Part shown: positions 28,337-37,838 of the stretch, in pieces | Numbering within the stretch: position 1 is the first letter of the stretch | Layout: every line of letters starts with the position of its first letter | Origin: Trueperella sp. | GTDB taxonomy: Bacteria > Actinomycetota > Actinomycetes > Actinomycetales > Actinomycetaceae | Direction: 5' to 3' | Length of the DNA: 64,000 nucleotides | Assembly: GCA_030532125.1 (NCBI GenBank) | Contig: JAUNLU010000003.1 | Coordinates: forward strand, 152,491-216,490 | The notes under the pieces: generated by a model | What the model was told of the DNA's origin: nothing | Database searches by the model: none | Seen by the model: only the letters and a program-made list of their open reading frames with translations | Position numbers and translations under genes: made by a program

Positions 28337-28377
28337 GATTTAAGTTCCTCTAGCCCAAGCTCTCAGGTGGTCTTTAG

Positions 28378-29532
28378 ATGTCGATAACTACTCTGCAAAT
28401 GTCCAACCTCGTCCCACAGGTGATAGCCCAGTTCGTCGATGCCTACGGCTACGAACCGGATGGAGTGTGGGCAGCACCTGGGCGAGTAAATCTGATCGGA
28501 GAACACACCGACTACAACGCTGGGTTGTGCCTGCCGATTGCGCTCCCCCACCGCACCTATGTGGCATATGCCGCACGAGAAGACACCCAGATACGCGCAC
28601 TGTCCATGCAATTCCCCGATGCGCCCTGGGAAGGCAATATAAAACAGATCGCCCCCGGGAAAGTTTCTGGCTGGGTGTCCTACGCCTTAGGGGTGGCGTA
28701 TCCACTCGGAATTGAACACGGCTTTGATGTAGTTTTTGCTTCCGATGTGCCAGAGGGTGCCGGGCTATCCTCTTCAGCTGCCGTGGAATGCGCCATGGCA
28801 CTGGCCCTATGCAATACCGCGGAAATAACCATGCCGCAGCGGCGCGAACTAGCCCTAGCTGCACAGCGGGCTGAAAATGAAGTGGCCGGTGCGGCGACTG
28901 GTGGGCTGGATCAAATGGCCTCCCTGCTGACTACTGACGGGCATGCCCTGTGGCTGGACTGCGCTGACTGGTCTACCCAGTTAATCCCGTTCGATTTGGC
29001 AGCTGCCGGACTGCAGCTGCTAGTTATTGACACCCAGGCGCCCCACCAACTGGTGGATTCCGAGTATGCCCAACGCCGTGAGCTGTGTGAACGCGCTGCT
29101 GCAGAGCTGGGATTGCCTAATCTGCGCGCTGCTGAGCTGGCAGATCTAGCTCGGCTTGATGCCGAAATGCAGCCCTATGTGCGGCATGTGATCACCGAAA
29201 TTGATCGGGTGCGGCAAGTAGCAGATTTGTTGACTGCGGGCGAAATTCGCAAAATTGGTCCACTTTTTGATGCTTCTCATAATTCTTTGCGCGATGACTA
29301 CCGGGTCAGCAGTGCCGAGCTAGACCTGGCAGTTGACACCGCGCGAGCACATGGCGCGCTCGGGGCGCGCATGACTGGCGGTGGCTTCGGCGGCTCCGCT
29401 ATTGCCTTAGTGGCGGCATCTGATTCAGAAAATATTGCCAGTGCGATAGCAAATGCATTTGCTGCACACGGATACAATGCGCCAAAGTTCTTGCCCACTT
29501 GGGCAGCAGCTGGCGGCGGAAAGGTCGAATAA
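28378..29532 (+). CDS. galK: galactokinase
   Basis: This 384-aa GHMP kinase phosphorylates galactose at C1. The galactokinase signature PGRVNLIGEHTDYNAG is near residue 35. The GHMP ATP motif is VPEGAGLSSSAAVECAMA, the catalytic Asp lies in GGLDQMASL, and the C-terminal motif is MTGGGFGGSAIAL. AGGTGG lies 7 nt before the ATG. It overlaps the next gene, a UDP-glucose pyrophosphorylase, by one base, so the two form a Leloir-type operon. galT and galE are not in the window. Confidence 0.94.
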   Translation: MSITTLQMSNLVPQVIAQFVDAYGYEPDGVWAAPGRVNLIGEHTDYNAGLCLPIALPHRTYVAYAAREDTQIRALSMQFPDAPWEGNIKQIAPGKVSGWVSYALGVAYPLGIEHGFDVVFASDVPEGAGLSSSAAVECAMALALCNTAEITMPQRRELALAAQRAENEVAGAATGGLDQMASLLTTDGHALWLDCADWSTQLIPFDLAAAGLQLLVIDTQAPHQLVDSEYAQRRELCERAAAELGLPNLRAAELADLARLDAEMQPYVRHVITEIDRVRQVADLLTAGEIRKIGPLFDASHNSLRDDYRVSSAELDLAVDTARAHGALGARMTGGGFGGSAIALVAASDSENIASAIANAFAAHGYNAPKFLPTWAAAGGGKVE

Positions 29533-30854
29533 TGCAACCAGGTATTGCTCGCGCAGCCGAAAAAATGCGCCAAGACGGCGCCAGTGAACGTGCCCTGCGT
29601 GTTTTCACCAACTATGCCAACTGGATAGAACAGGGAGTAACCGGTTTAATTCCAGAAGCTGAAATTGAACCGATTACGGACGTCTTCCAACCTAACGGGG
29701 AAACTAGTACTGCCGAAGATAACGCCGCACTGGAGCAGACCGTCGTCGTCAAACTCAATGGCGGTCTGGGCACGTCCATGGGAATGGAACAGGCGAAATC
29801 GCTGTTGCCAGTGCGTGACGGCCTCACGTTTTTGGATATTATCTGCGGGCAAATCCGGCATGTGCGGGAGAGCCGCGGCGTGCGACTACCGCTGATTTTC
29901 CTGAACTCATTCCGCACTCAAGCGGACACCTTGGCGGCACTGCCAGCAGATATTCTAGTTCCTGATCTCCCGATCGATATGGTGCAGGGGCGTGAGCCCA
30001 AGCTGCTAGTGGACTCATTGGAGCCAGTGAGCTGGCCGGCTGCCCCGGAGTTGGAGTGGTGCCCGCCAGGGCACGGCGACATCTACACTGCCATGTTGGA
30101 TTCCGACCTAGTGGAACTGTTGCTGGCGCAGGGGTACAAGTATTTGATGTCGTCCAACTCGGACAATCTGGGGGCAACGCCGTCTGCTGAATTAGCTGGG
30201 TGGTTTGCGAGGTCTGGTGCGGATTATGCGCCGGAGGTGTGTTTGCGCACGCCAGCTGACCGGAAGGGGGGCCACCTAGCTATCCGAAAGGCGGATGGTC
30301 GCACTATCTTGCGCGATACGGCGCAGACTCCGCCAGCTGATATGGACTACTTTACCGACGAAACCGTGCACCCCTACTTCCACACCAACAACTTGTGGTT
30401 CAACTTGGAATCCTTACACGAGCTGCTGAAGCGCACGGATGGCTTGCTGGAGCTGCCGCTAATCAAGAACCAGAAGAACGTAGATCCTACTGATCCCGAT
30501 TCGCCGCAGGTCTATCAAATTGAATGTGCCATGGGCGCAGTGGTGGAGAAGTTTGCCAATGTGCAACCAGTATTGGTAGGGCGGGAGCGGTTCTTGCCAG
30601 TAAAGACCACTTCGGATTTACTGCTGCTGCGCTCCGACTTCTATCAAATGCAACCGGATTTCCGGATAACCACGGAGCGGGATGACGTACCCCGGGTGCA
30701 GCTCGACCCGAAATACTACAAAACTATCGCGCAATTTGAGCAGCGTTTCCAGCAGATTCCGAGTCTGCGGGAAATAACCTCGTTGCAGGTAACTGGGGAT
30801 ATGTACTTTAACGAGCCGATGCAGTTAAGCGGAGATGTGGTGCTGCAGGGATAG
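29532..30854 (+). CDS. UTP-glucose-1-phosphate uridylyltransferase, UGP1/eukaryote-like type
   Basis: This 440-aa protein makes UDP-glucose. It belongs to the UDPGP (PF01704) family of eukaryotic pyrophosphorylases, not the GalU type usual in bacteria. The signature VVKLNGGLGTSMGMEQAKSLLPV is near residue 72, followed by PLIFLNSF, VQGREPKLL, WCPPGHGDIY and SSNSDNLGA. The ATG overlaps the galK stop (TAATG), fixing the start 11 codons inside a longer frame. UGP1-type enzymes are known in bifidobacteria and relatives, where they serve galactose metabolism, which fits the galK pairing. Confidence 0.9.
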   Translation: MQPGIARAAEKMRQDGASERALRVFTNYANWIEQGVTGLIPEAEIEPITDVFQPNGETSTAEDNAALEQTVVVKLNGGLGTSMGMEQAKSLLPVRDGLTFLDIICGQIRHVRESRGVRLPLIFLNSFRTQADTLAALPADILVPDLPIDMVQGREPKLLVDSLEPVSWPAAPELEWCPPGHGDIYTAMLDSDLVELLLAQGYKYLMSSNSDNLGATPSAELAGWFARSGADYAPEVCLRTPADRKGGHLAIRKADGRTILRDTAQTPPADMDYFTDETVHPYFHTNNLWFNLESLHELLKRTDGLLELPLIKNQKNVDPTDPDSPQVYQIECAMGAVVEKFANVQPVLVGRERFLPVKTTSDLLLLRSDFYQMQPDFRITTERDDVPRVQLDPKYYKTIAQFEQRFQQIPSLREITSLQVTGDMYFNEPMQLSGDVVLQG

Positions 30855-30919
30855 GGCTAGCTGCCCCAGCTGGCCTTCGCCGCCCCCAGCGCACTCCGGC
30901 GGCCTGAACCACCAGAACG

Positions 30920-30971
30920 CTATAGATATAGTTTTGTTTTTGATATACCAAATCAAAAACCATATCTATAG
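30920..30971 (+). repeat. AT-rich inverted repeat (52 bp)
   Basis: Outer arms CTATAGATAT (30920-30929) and ATATCTATAG (30962-30971) are perfect complements. Inside them GTTTTTGAT pairs with ATCAAAAAC around a 7-nt loop. The stem is almost free of G-C pairs, unlike the GC-rich terminators elsewhere in the window. Confidence 0.75.
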
Positions 30972-31025
30972 CAAATTGGCTGTGCGCACCATAGAACACC
31001 GCCACAAACCGGTTATTCCGCTAAG

Positions 31026-31067
31026 AAAAACTGCTTATCCGCGCTAAAAACTGCTTATCCGCGCTAA
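31026..31067 (+). repeat. 20-bp perfect tandem repeat
   Basis: The unit AAAAACTGCTTATCCGCGCT occurs at 31026-31045 and 31046-31065, followed by two more matching bases. It lies in the UGPase-mdh gap. Confidence 0.85.
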
Positions 31068-31099
31068 GTACCCAAGTTCGGTCCATAATTGCCACGCAA

Positions 31100-31135
31100 A
31101 ACGGGGGCTGACTCTAACTAGAGTCAGCCCCCGTT
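31100..31135 (-). terminator. strong hairpin between UGPase and mdh
   Basis: A 15-bp perfect stem (AACGGGGGCTGACTC and its complement) with a 6-nt loop. On the minus strand CCCCCGTTTT gives a short U tract, so it best fits termination of mdh, about 220 nt past its stop. It could also stop the plus-strand galK operon. Confidence 0.7.
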
Positions 31136-31356
31136 GCTACTTGATTAGTTAATTCTTACCGCTGGCTACTTGATCAAGTAATACTTACCCGACCAGCACT
31201 CGATCAATTAGCTACTTGCCCGGTAAGCACTGATTAGTTATTACTTATCAATTAGCTCGACAAGCGATTGCTAGCTCAGCCAGCAATCGCATTGACCAGC
31301 TAGCCAGCGATCGCTATTTGACCGGCTAGCCGGGCAACTGCTATTTAACCAGCTAA

Positions 31357-31359
<3 letters not shown>
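31136..31359 (-). repeat. degenerate tandem repeats abutting the 3' end of mdh
   Basis: Between the hairpin and the mdh stop codon the DNA is built from imperfect units of about 26-30 bp. Examples are GCTACTTGAT at 31135 and 31164, TTGACCAGCTAGCC at 31292, TTGACCGGCTAGCC at 31318 and TTAACCAGCTAAC at 31345. On the minus strand the units repeat ATCAAATAG/ATCAAGTAG, which is the end of mdh (Ile-Lys-stop). A 9-bp inverted repeat (GCGATTGCT / AGCAATCGC) lies at 31264-31290. No gene is seen. Confidence 0.6.
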
Positions 31360-32783
<1,424 letters not shown>

Positions 32784-33116
32784 ATGCTCATGCAGAACTA
32801 CAAAAATTCTCCTTGGGTTATTGCCAGTGCCGTGCTGTGGGCGGTAGCCGCTATCGGCGTGGTGTTCGGATTCTATACGGCGTTTTTTTACGACGGCGTA
32901 ATCCCACATCTGATTCCATTTTCCGCAGCTAGCCTGGTGGGCGCGTTAGTTAGCGTTAGTACTTTAGCCACCAAGAAACCCCACCCGGTACCAGCAGTGG
33001 TTGGGCTGCTCCTAATGGCGCTAGCTCCCACTGGATTTTTCTGGATCGGCAACATTGCCGCACTAGTTGGCGCAGTGGTCTGCGGAATTGGGTTCCACAA
33101 GGCAACTGCTCACTAG
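32784..33116 (+). CDS. small hypothetical membrane protein
   Basis: This protein of about 110 aa has four hydrophobic stretches: VIASAVLWAVAAIGVVFGFY, IPFSAASLVGALVSVSTL, VVGLLLMALAPTGFFWIG and IAALVGAVVCGIGFH. Together they imply three or four short membrane helices. I do not recognise a family. In-frame starts occur at 32778 (TTG), 32781 (GTG), 32784 and 32790 (ATG), none with a clear ribosome site. It stands alone between mdh and pgi on the other strand from both. Codon use looks like that of its neighbours, which supports it being real. Confidence 0.6.
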   Translation: MLMQNYKNSPWVIASAVLWAVAAIGVVFGFYTAFFYDGVIPHLIPFSAASLVGALVSVSTLATKKPHPVPAVVGLLLMALAPTGFFWIGNIAALVGAVVCGIGFHKATAH

Positions 33117-33193
33117 CCCAACGCGATTAACTGTATTAGGCCCAGCATGCTTCCAGCTCAAACTGGGATAATGCCAGGCACAATCTATCTGCT

Positions 33194-33286
33194 AATTAGC
33201 CACCTGCCCGCTAATTAACCGCATGCCCGCTCCGTCAATTAGCAGCATATCCGCCACAGCAATTAGCATCATGCCCGCAAATTAGC
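33194..33286 (-). repeat. five degenerate 19-24 bp repeats with AATTAGC core
   Basis: AATTAGC (once AATTAAC) occurs at 33194, 33214, 33237, 33261 and 33280. In most units it is followed about 8 nt later by GCCCGC. The same pairing (AATTAGC then TTGCCCGG) appears in the mdh 3' repeat region near 31205. No coding frame is supported. Confidence 0.65.
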
Positions 33287-33290
33287 GGCC

Positions 33291-33453
33291 TACCGGCGGC
33301 GCTTGGATAGTACTCGATGAGCCCGCGAGTAGATTGATCCCCCTGTGCCAAGGCCGCAGCGTCCCCAGCTACCGGCGGTGCTTGCGATAGTACTCGATGA
33401 GCCCGCGGGTAGATTGATCTTCCTGTGCCAAGGCCGCAGCATCCCCAGCTACC
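33291..33453 (-). repeat. 80-bp tandem duplication of the 3' end of pgi
   Basis: The 80 bp covering the last codons of pgi (33370-33449) are repeated directly beyond its stop (33291-33369). The copies differ by about five substitutions and a 1-nt indel, roughly 92-93% identity, and share the TACC junction. The outer copy reads [20 protein letters not shown] in one frame, against [20 protein letters not shown] in the gene, but has no start and lies after the stop. Confidence 0.95.
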
Positions 33454-35024
33454 GCAGCTGTCAAGGCATTCGCCATTGCCTTACCGAGTTCCACTCCCCA
33501 CTGATCGAAAGAGTTAATCCCCCACACCACACCTTGCACGAATGTGATGTGTTCATACAGCGCAATGAGCTGCCCCAGCACCGACGGCGTCAGACTCGGG
33601 GCCATAATTGACGTAGTGGGCTTGTTACCAGGGAAAACCCGCGCAGACACTAGTTCCTCAGCCACGCCTTCGGCGCGCACTTCTGCTTCAGTCTTACCAA
33701 ATGCCAATGCCTTGGTCTGGGCAAAGAAATTCCCCAGGAACAGTTCATGTTGGTCTGCATTGCCATCCACCAGCGGATACACCGGATTGGCAAATGCAAT
33801 GAAGTCCGCTGGCACCAACTGGGTCCCCTGGTGAATAAGTTGATAGAACGCGTGCTGACCGTTGGTGCCCGGTTCTCCCCAGAACACTTCGCCCGTAGTA
33901 GAGGTAACGGGCGAACCGTCCCACCGCACTCGCTTACCGTTCGATTCCATCGTCAGCTGCTGCAAATAGGCCGGGAACCGGTGGAGATACTGCGAATATG
34001 GCAATACCGCGTGAGTGGCAGCTCCGAGGAAATTACTGTAAAACACATTGAGCATGCCCAACAGCAACGGCACATTGCGCTCCGCTGGGGCGGTCCGGAA
34101 ATGCACATCCATCATGTGGAATCCCGCCAGGAAATTCTGGAAAGACTGCGGCCCAATGGCGATTGCCAACGAAGTGCCGACGGCGGAGTCCACCGAGTAG
34201 CGGCCGCCCACCCAGTCCCAGAACCCAAAGGCATTTTCTGGGTCAATCCCGAACGCTGCCACTTCTGCCAAATTGGTAGATACCGCGATGAAGTGTTTTG
34301 CGACGGCGCCCTCAGTAGGCGCACCTTGGGCAGCGAGTTTTTCCAGCAGCCAGGTGCGAGCCTGCCGAGCATTCGTAAGAGTTTCTAGGGTGGTGAAGGT
34401 CTTTGACGCCACGATAAACAGTGTGGTTTCCGGATCCACATCTTTCAGGGTTTCCCCCAGGTCAGTGGGGTCAATATTGGAGATGAACCGGCAGGTAATT
34501 CCGGGTTGCACATAGGGTTGCAAAGCTTCATAAGCCATCACTGGGCCCAGGTCAGAGCCGCCAATACCGATATTGATGATCGTGGTCAGGGGCTTCCCCG
34601 TCACGCCCCGCCACTGTCCAGAACGAACTTTATCCGCAAATTCGTAAATCCGGTGCAAGGTCTCGTGTACATCGGCACTAACGTCCTGACCAGATACCGT
34701 CAGTTCTTCGCCTTCTGGCGCGCGCAAGGCGGTATGCAGGACGGCACGGTTTTCACTGACATTGACGCGTTCCCCGCGGAACATGGCTTCCCGCCGTTCC
34801 GCAACGCCCACTTGCTGTGCCAAGTCAATAAGCGCCTGTTTAATTTCGTTGGTCAGATAGCTTTTTGAGAGGTCTACGTATAGATCGCCAGCAGAAAAGG
34901 TGAGGTCAGCAGTGCGATTGAGGTCAGTGGCGAACCAGGAGCGGAAATCTACGTTTAACTGGTCGCGCAGTTCAGTTAGCCGCTGCCAAGCGGGAGTCTG
35001 GGTGGCATCTACTGGAACGGACAT
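33369..35024 (-). CDS. pgi: glucose-6-phosphate isomerase
   Basis: This 551-aa enzyme interconverts glucose-6- and fructose-6-phosphate. It has [53 protein letters not shown] split over neighbouring lines, [11 protein letters not shown], and the C-terminal signature [21 protein letters not shown] lies 5 nt before the ATG. It is divergent from the fused phosphofructokinase gene, the next glycolytic step. Beyond its stop lies a near-identical copy of its own 3' end. Confidence 0.96.
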   Translation of the reverse strand: MSVPVDATQTPAWQRLTELRDQLNVDFRSWFATDLNRTADLTFSAGDLYVDLSKSYLTNEIKQALIDLAQQVGVAERREAMFRGERVNVSENRAVLHTALRAPEGEELTVSGQDVSADVHETLHRIYEFADKVRSGQWRGVTGKPLTTIINIGIGGSDLGPVMAYEALQPYVQPGITCRFISNIDPTDLGETLKDVDPETTLFIVASKTFTTLETLTNARQARTWLLEKLAAQGAPTEGAVAKHFIAVSTNLAEVAAFGIDPENAFGFWDWVGGRYSVDSAVGTSLAIAIGPQSFQNFLAGFHMMDVHFRTAPAERNVPLLLGMLNVFYSNFLGAATHAVLPYSQYLHRFPAYLQQLTMESNGKRVRWDGSPVTSTTGEVFWGEPGTNGQHAFYQLIHQGTQLVPADFIAFANPVYPLVDGNADQHELFLGNFFAQTKALAFGKTEAEVRAEGVAEELVSARVFPGNKPTTSIMAPSLTPSVLGQLIALYEHITFVQGVVWGINSFDQWGVELGKAMANALTAAVAGDAAALAQEDQSTRGLIEYYRKHRR

Positions 35025-35263
35025 CGTATCCCCCTGTCATCCGGTGAAATTCCGTTATCAGTGTAGAGCGTGACGCCGGCCCCCGCCAACAGCACCAACC
35101 GCAAGCTCCAGTTAAACGACTACCACAGCAAAATGCAGTGCAGTTAGTAGCGGAAATATGTTCGCTGGCGATACTTAATTTGCCCCCACTGACTTGCTAC
35201 TCAACTGATTGTGGCAAGATGGTTATGGATGAAATTTTGCTCAGCTTTTCTTAGGAGAACTGC

Positions 35264-37549
35264 ATGAACGGTGGCAAAAAAGCCGGTACTGGTGTCCGAA
35301 TTGGCATATTGACTTCTGGCGGTGACGCACAGGGGATGAACGCCACCGTCCGCGCTGTGGTTCGCACAGCGTTGCAGATGGGCGCGGAACCCTATGCGGT
35401 GCGCGAAGGCTGGCGCGGCGCAGTTGAAGGTGGCGACCTGATCCAAAAAATGGATTGGGGCTCGGTCTCCGGTATTCTGAGCTCTGGCGGCACCGCAATT
35501 GGCACTGCCCGCAGTGATGCATTCCGCGAGCGCCACGGCTTAAAAGCTGCGGTGAAGAATATGGTGCAAAACGGCATAGACCGATTGGTAGTAATCGGCG
35601 GTGACGGCACTTTGATGGGCGCGGATGAGCTGCGCGAAATGTGGCCAGAATTGCTGGCAGAACTTGCCGCAGACGGCGAAATTACCCCAGAGCAAGCGGA
35701 AACCCACGAGAAGCTGCGCCTGGCCGGCGTCGTTGGATCTATTGATAACGACTTAGTGGGCACGGATATGACGATCGGCGCGGACTCAGCACTGCACCGC
35801 ATTATCACTGCGATTGATGCCATTTCCTCCACGGCGGCCTCACACCAGCGCACTTTCATTATTGAAGTTATGGGACGGCGCTGTGGCTATTTGGCACTGA
35901 TGAGCGCGATTGCCGGCGGTTGCGACTACGTCTTTGTGCCGGAGCTACCCCCGGAAGAGGGCTGGGAAGATGCCATGTGCGAAAAACTGCGTCTGGGCCG
36001 GGAGAACGGGCGCCGCGAGTCTATGGTGATTGTCTCGGAGGGAGCCACTGACCGAGCTGGTGAGCCGATTACGGCGCAGCGCATTTCTGATGTGATCGCG
36101 GAGCGGCTGGGCGAAGAACCGCGGATCACTGCACTGGGGCACGTGCAGCGGGGTGGTAAGCCCTCTGCATATGACCGCTGGATGCCCACTTTGCTGGGAT
36201 ACACCGCCGCTCGGGACATGATCTTGGCGGATGCAAATACTGAGCCCACTATTATCGGCACTCGCAACAACCGCATTGTGCGCCTACCGATGATGGAAGC
36301 AGTGCAGAACACTCGCGCCGTTAAGACCTACCTCAAGGACGGCAACTGGGAAGAGGCTATTAATTCCCGCGGGTCGAGCTACCGGGAAATGTTGAACGTC
36401 TTTGAGACACTGTCCTATCCGGTGGCGCCAGAGCCACAGCCGGGACAGCCGCGGGTGGGTATTATCCACGCCGGCGGGCTCGCCCCAGGCATGAACCCTG
36501 CCGCCCGGGCAGCCGTAAAACTTGGACTGGATAGCGGCTTTGAGATGGTTGGTATTGAGGGTGGCTTCCCGGGCTTGATGGCGGGGAAGATTCGCCCGCT
36601 GCAGTGGACGGACGTGGAAGGCTGGGCGGAAGACGGCGGTGCTGTGCTTGGCACCCGGCGCACGATACCGGATGTAGATGACTTCTATTCCCTCGGGCGC
36701 GCTATTGAAGAGGCCAAGCTGGACGCTTTGCTGATTATTGGCGGCTACAACGGCTATAAAGTCGCCTATGAGATGGTGAAAGAACGGGACCGCTACCCCG
36801 CTTTCCACATTCCGATTGTGTGCGTGCCGGCTACGATTGATAACAATATGCCGGGCTGTGAGCTCTCAATTGGGGTGGATACCGCGCTGAATAATAACAC
36901 TGAAGTTATTGACCGGATTAAGCAATCGGCATCAGCATCGCGCCGGTGTTTCGTGGCCGAAACTATGGGGCGCAAGAATGGTTATTTGGCGCTGATGAGT
37001 GCAATTTCCACTGGTGCAGAGCAAGTTTATCTGTATGAGACGGGCATTACCTTAGCGCAGCTAGCGGCGGATACGGCCCGGATGATTGCCGCATTTGAGG
37101 CGGGCCGGCGGCTGTATTTGGTAGTGCGGAATGAGAAGGCCTCGGACTACTACACCGCCGATTCACTCTGCCAGATATTTGAAGAAGAGGGCGGCAACCT
37201 GTTCGATGTGCGCCCCGCGATTATCGGTCACTCCCAGCAAGGTGGCAGCCCCTCACCATTTGACCGCACCCATGCGGTGCGGCTGGTATCTAAGGCAATT
37301 TCGGAGTTACAGCGGCTGCTGCAGGACAATAAGCCAGGGGCAGTACATGTAGGCGTAGAAGCCGGCGGGCTAGTTTCCTACCCCATCTCCCATATGGCGG
37401 AACTGATCGATCTCAAGACTCGCCTCCCCTATGACCCGTGGTGGGGTGGCTTGAAAGACGTTGTCTATGTAGTTTCTGATCCCATGTTTGAAAAGGAACT
37501 GCAAGACCTGCCCATGCTGGCTGGCACAGCAGACGACGACGCCGAATAG
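35264..37549 (+). CDS. duplicated (eukaryote-like) 6-phosphofructokinase
   Basis: This 761-aa protein is two phosphofructokinase domains in one chain, twice the usual bacterial length. The N-terminal half has a complete site: LTSGGDAQGMNATVRAV, GGDGTLMGADEL, VVGSIDNDL, IEVMGRRCGYLAL. GGDG and the Gly before SIDND favour ATP over pyrophosphate. The C-terminal half (from about residue 390) aligns as GLAPGMNPAARAAVK, GGYNGYKVAYEM, PATIDNNMPG and AETMGRKNGYLAL. It has lost the nucleotide motif and one of the two catalytic aspartates. As in animal and fungal enzymes, the second half is probably regulatory. AGGAG lies 7 nt before the ATG. It is divergent from pgi. Confidence 0.9.
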   Translation: MNGGKKAGTGVRIGILTSGGDAQGMNATVRAVVRTALQMGAEPYAVREGWRGAVEGGDLIQKMDWGSVSGILSSGGTAIGTARSDAFRERHGLKAAVKNMVQNGIDRLVVIGGDGTLMGADELREMWPELLAELAADGEITPEQAETHEKLRLAGVVGSIDNDLVGTDMTIGADSALHRIITAIDAISSTAASHQRTFIIEVMGRRCGYLALMSAIAGGCDYVFVPELPPEEGWEDAMCEKLRLGRENGRRESMVIVSEGATDRAGEPITAQRISDVIAERLGEEPRITALGHVQRGGKPSAYDRWMPTLLGYTAARDMILADANTEPTIIGTRNNRIVRLPMMEAVQNTRAVKTYLKDGNWEEAINSRGSSYREMLNVFETLSYPVAPEPQPGQPRVGIIHAGGLAPGMNPAARAAVKLGLDSGFEMVGIEGGFPGLMAGKIRPLQWTDVEGWAEDGGAVLGTRRTIPDVDDFYSLGRAIEEAKLDALLIIGGYNGYKVAYEMVKERDRYPAFHIPIVCVPATIDNNMPGCELSIGVDTALNNNTEVIDRIKQSASASRRCFVAETMGRKNGYLALMSAISTGAEQVYLYETGITLAQLAADTARMIAAFEAGRRLYLVVRNEKASDYYTADSLCQIFEEEGGNLFDVRPAIIGHSQQGGSPSPFDRTHAVRLVSKAISELQRLLQDNKPGAVHVGVEAGGLVSYPISHMAELIDLKTRLPYDPWWGGLKDVVYVVSDPMFEKELQDLPMLAGTADDDAE

Positions 37550-37827
37550 TTAGCTCACGACACTGCCGGAGTGGCAGCCCAGGAGGCTAATAACAGCACC
37601 GCCAGTGCCAAGATCAGATAGGTAGCTACGTCCACTTTCCGACTGCGAATCACCGGAACTTTTCCCTCTGGCAAAAATGCTCGTGCCCCCGCCATAACCA
37701 CGAGCGTTACCCCAATCGCATAGGTAGCTAGCTGGGCACTCCAGAGAAATGCTCCTGCTACTAGCGCTAGTGTCCACAACACTATTGCTAAGTAGTAGCG
37801 TTTTTTGGGGAAGTGGTTCTGCGGCAT
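37550..37827 (-). CDS. DUF3017 small membrane protein
   Basis: This 90-aa protein has three hydrophobic helices and the family block ARAFLPEGKVPVIRSRKVDVATYLILALAVLLL. DUF3017 genes are common beside purH, folD or mdh in actinobacteria; function unknown. It starts 11 nt after purH, with only weak ribosome-site character. Its stop touches the stop of the convergent phosphofructokinase gene with no spacer. Confidence 0.82.
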
Positions 37828-37838
37828 AGTACTTGCTC

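Noticed and set aside
30808..31047. Short frames across the AT-rich palindrome
   Set aside because: They arise from the palindrome and repeats and start inside the UGPase gene.
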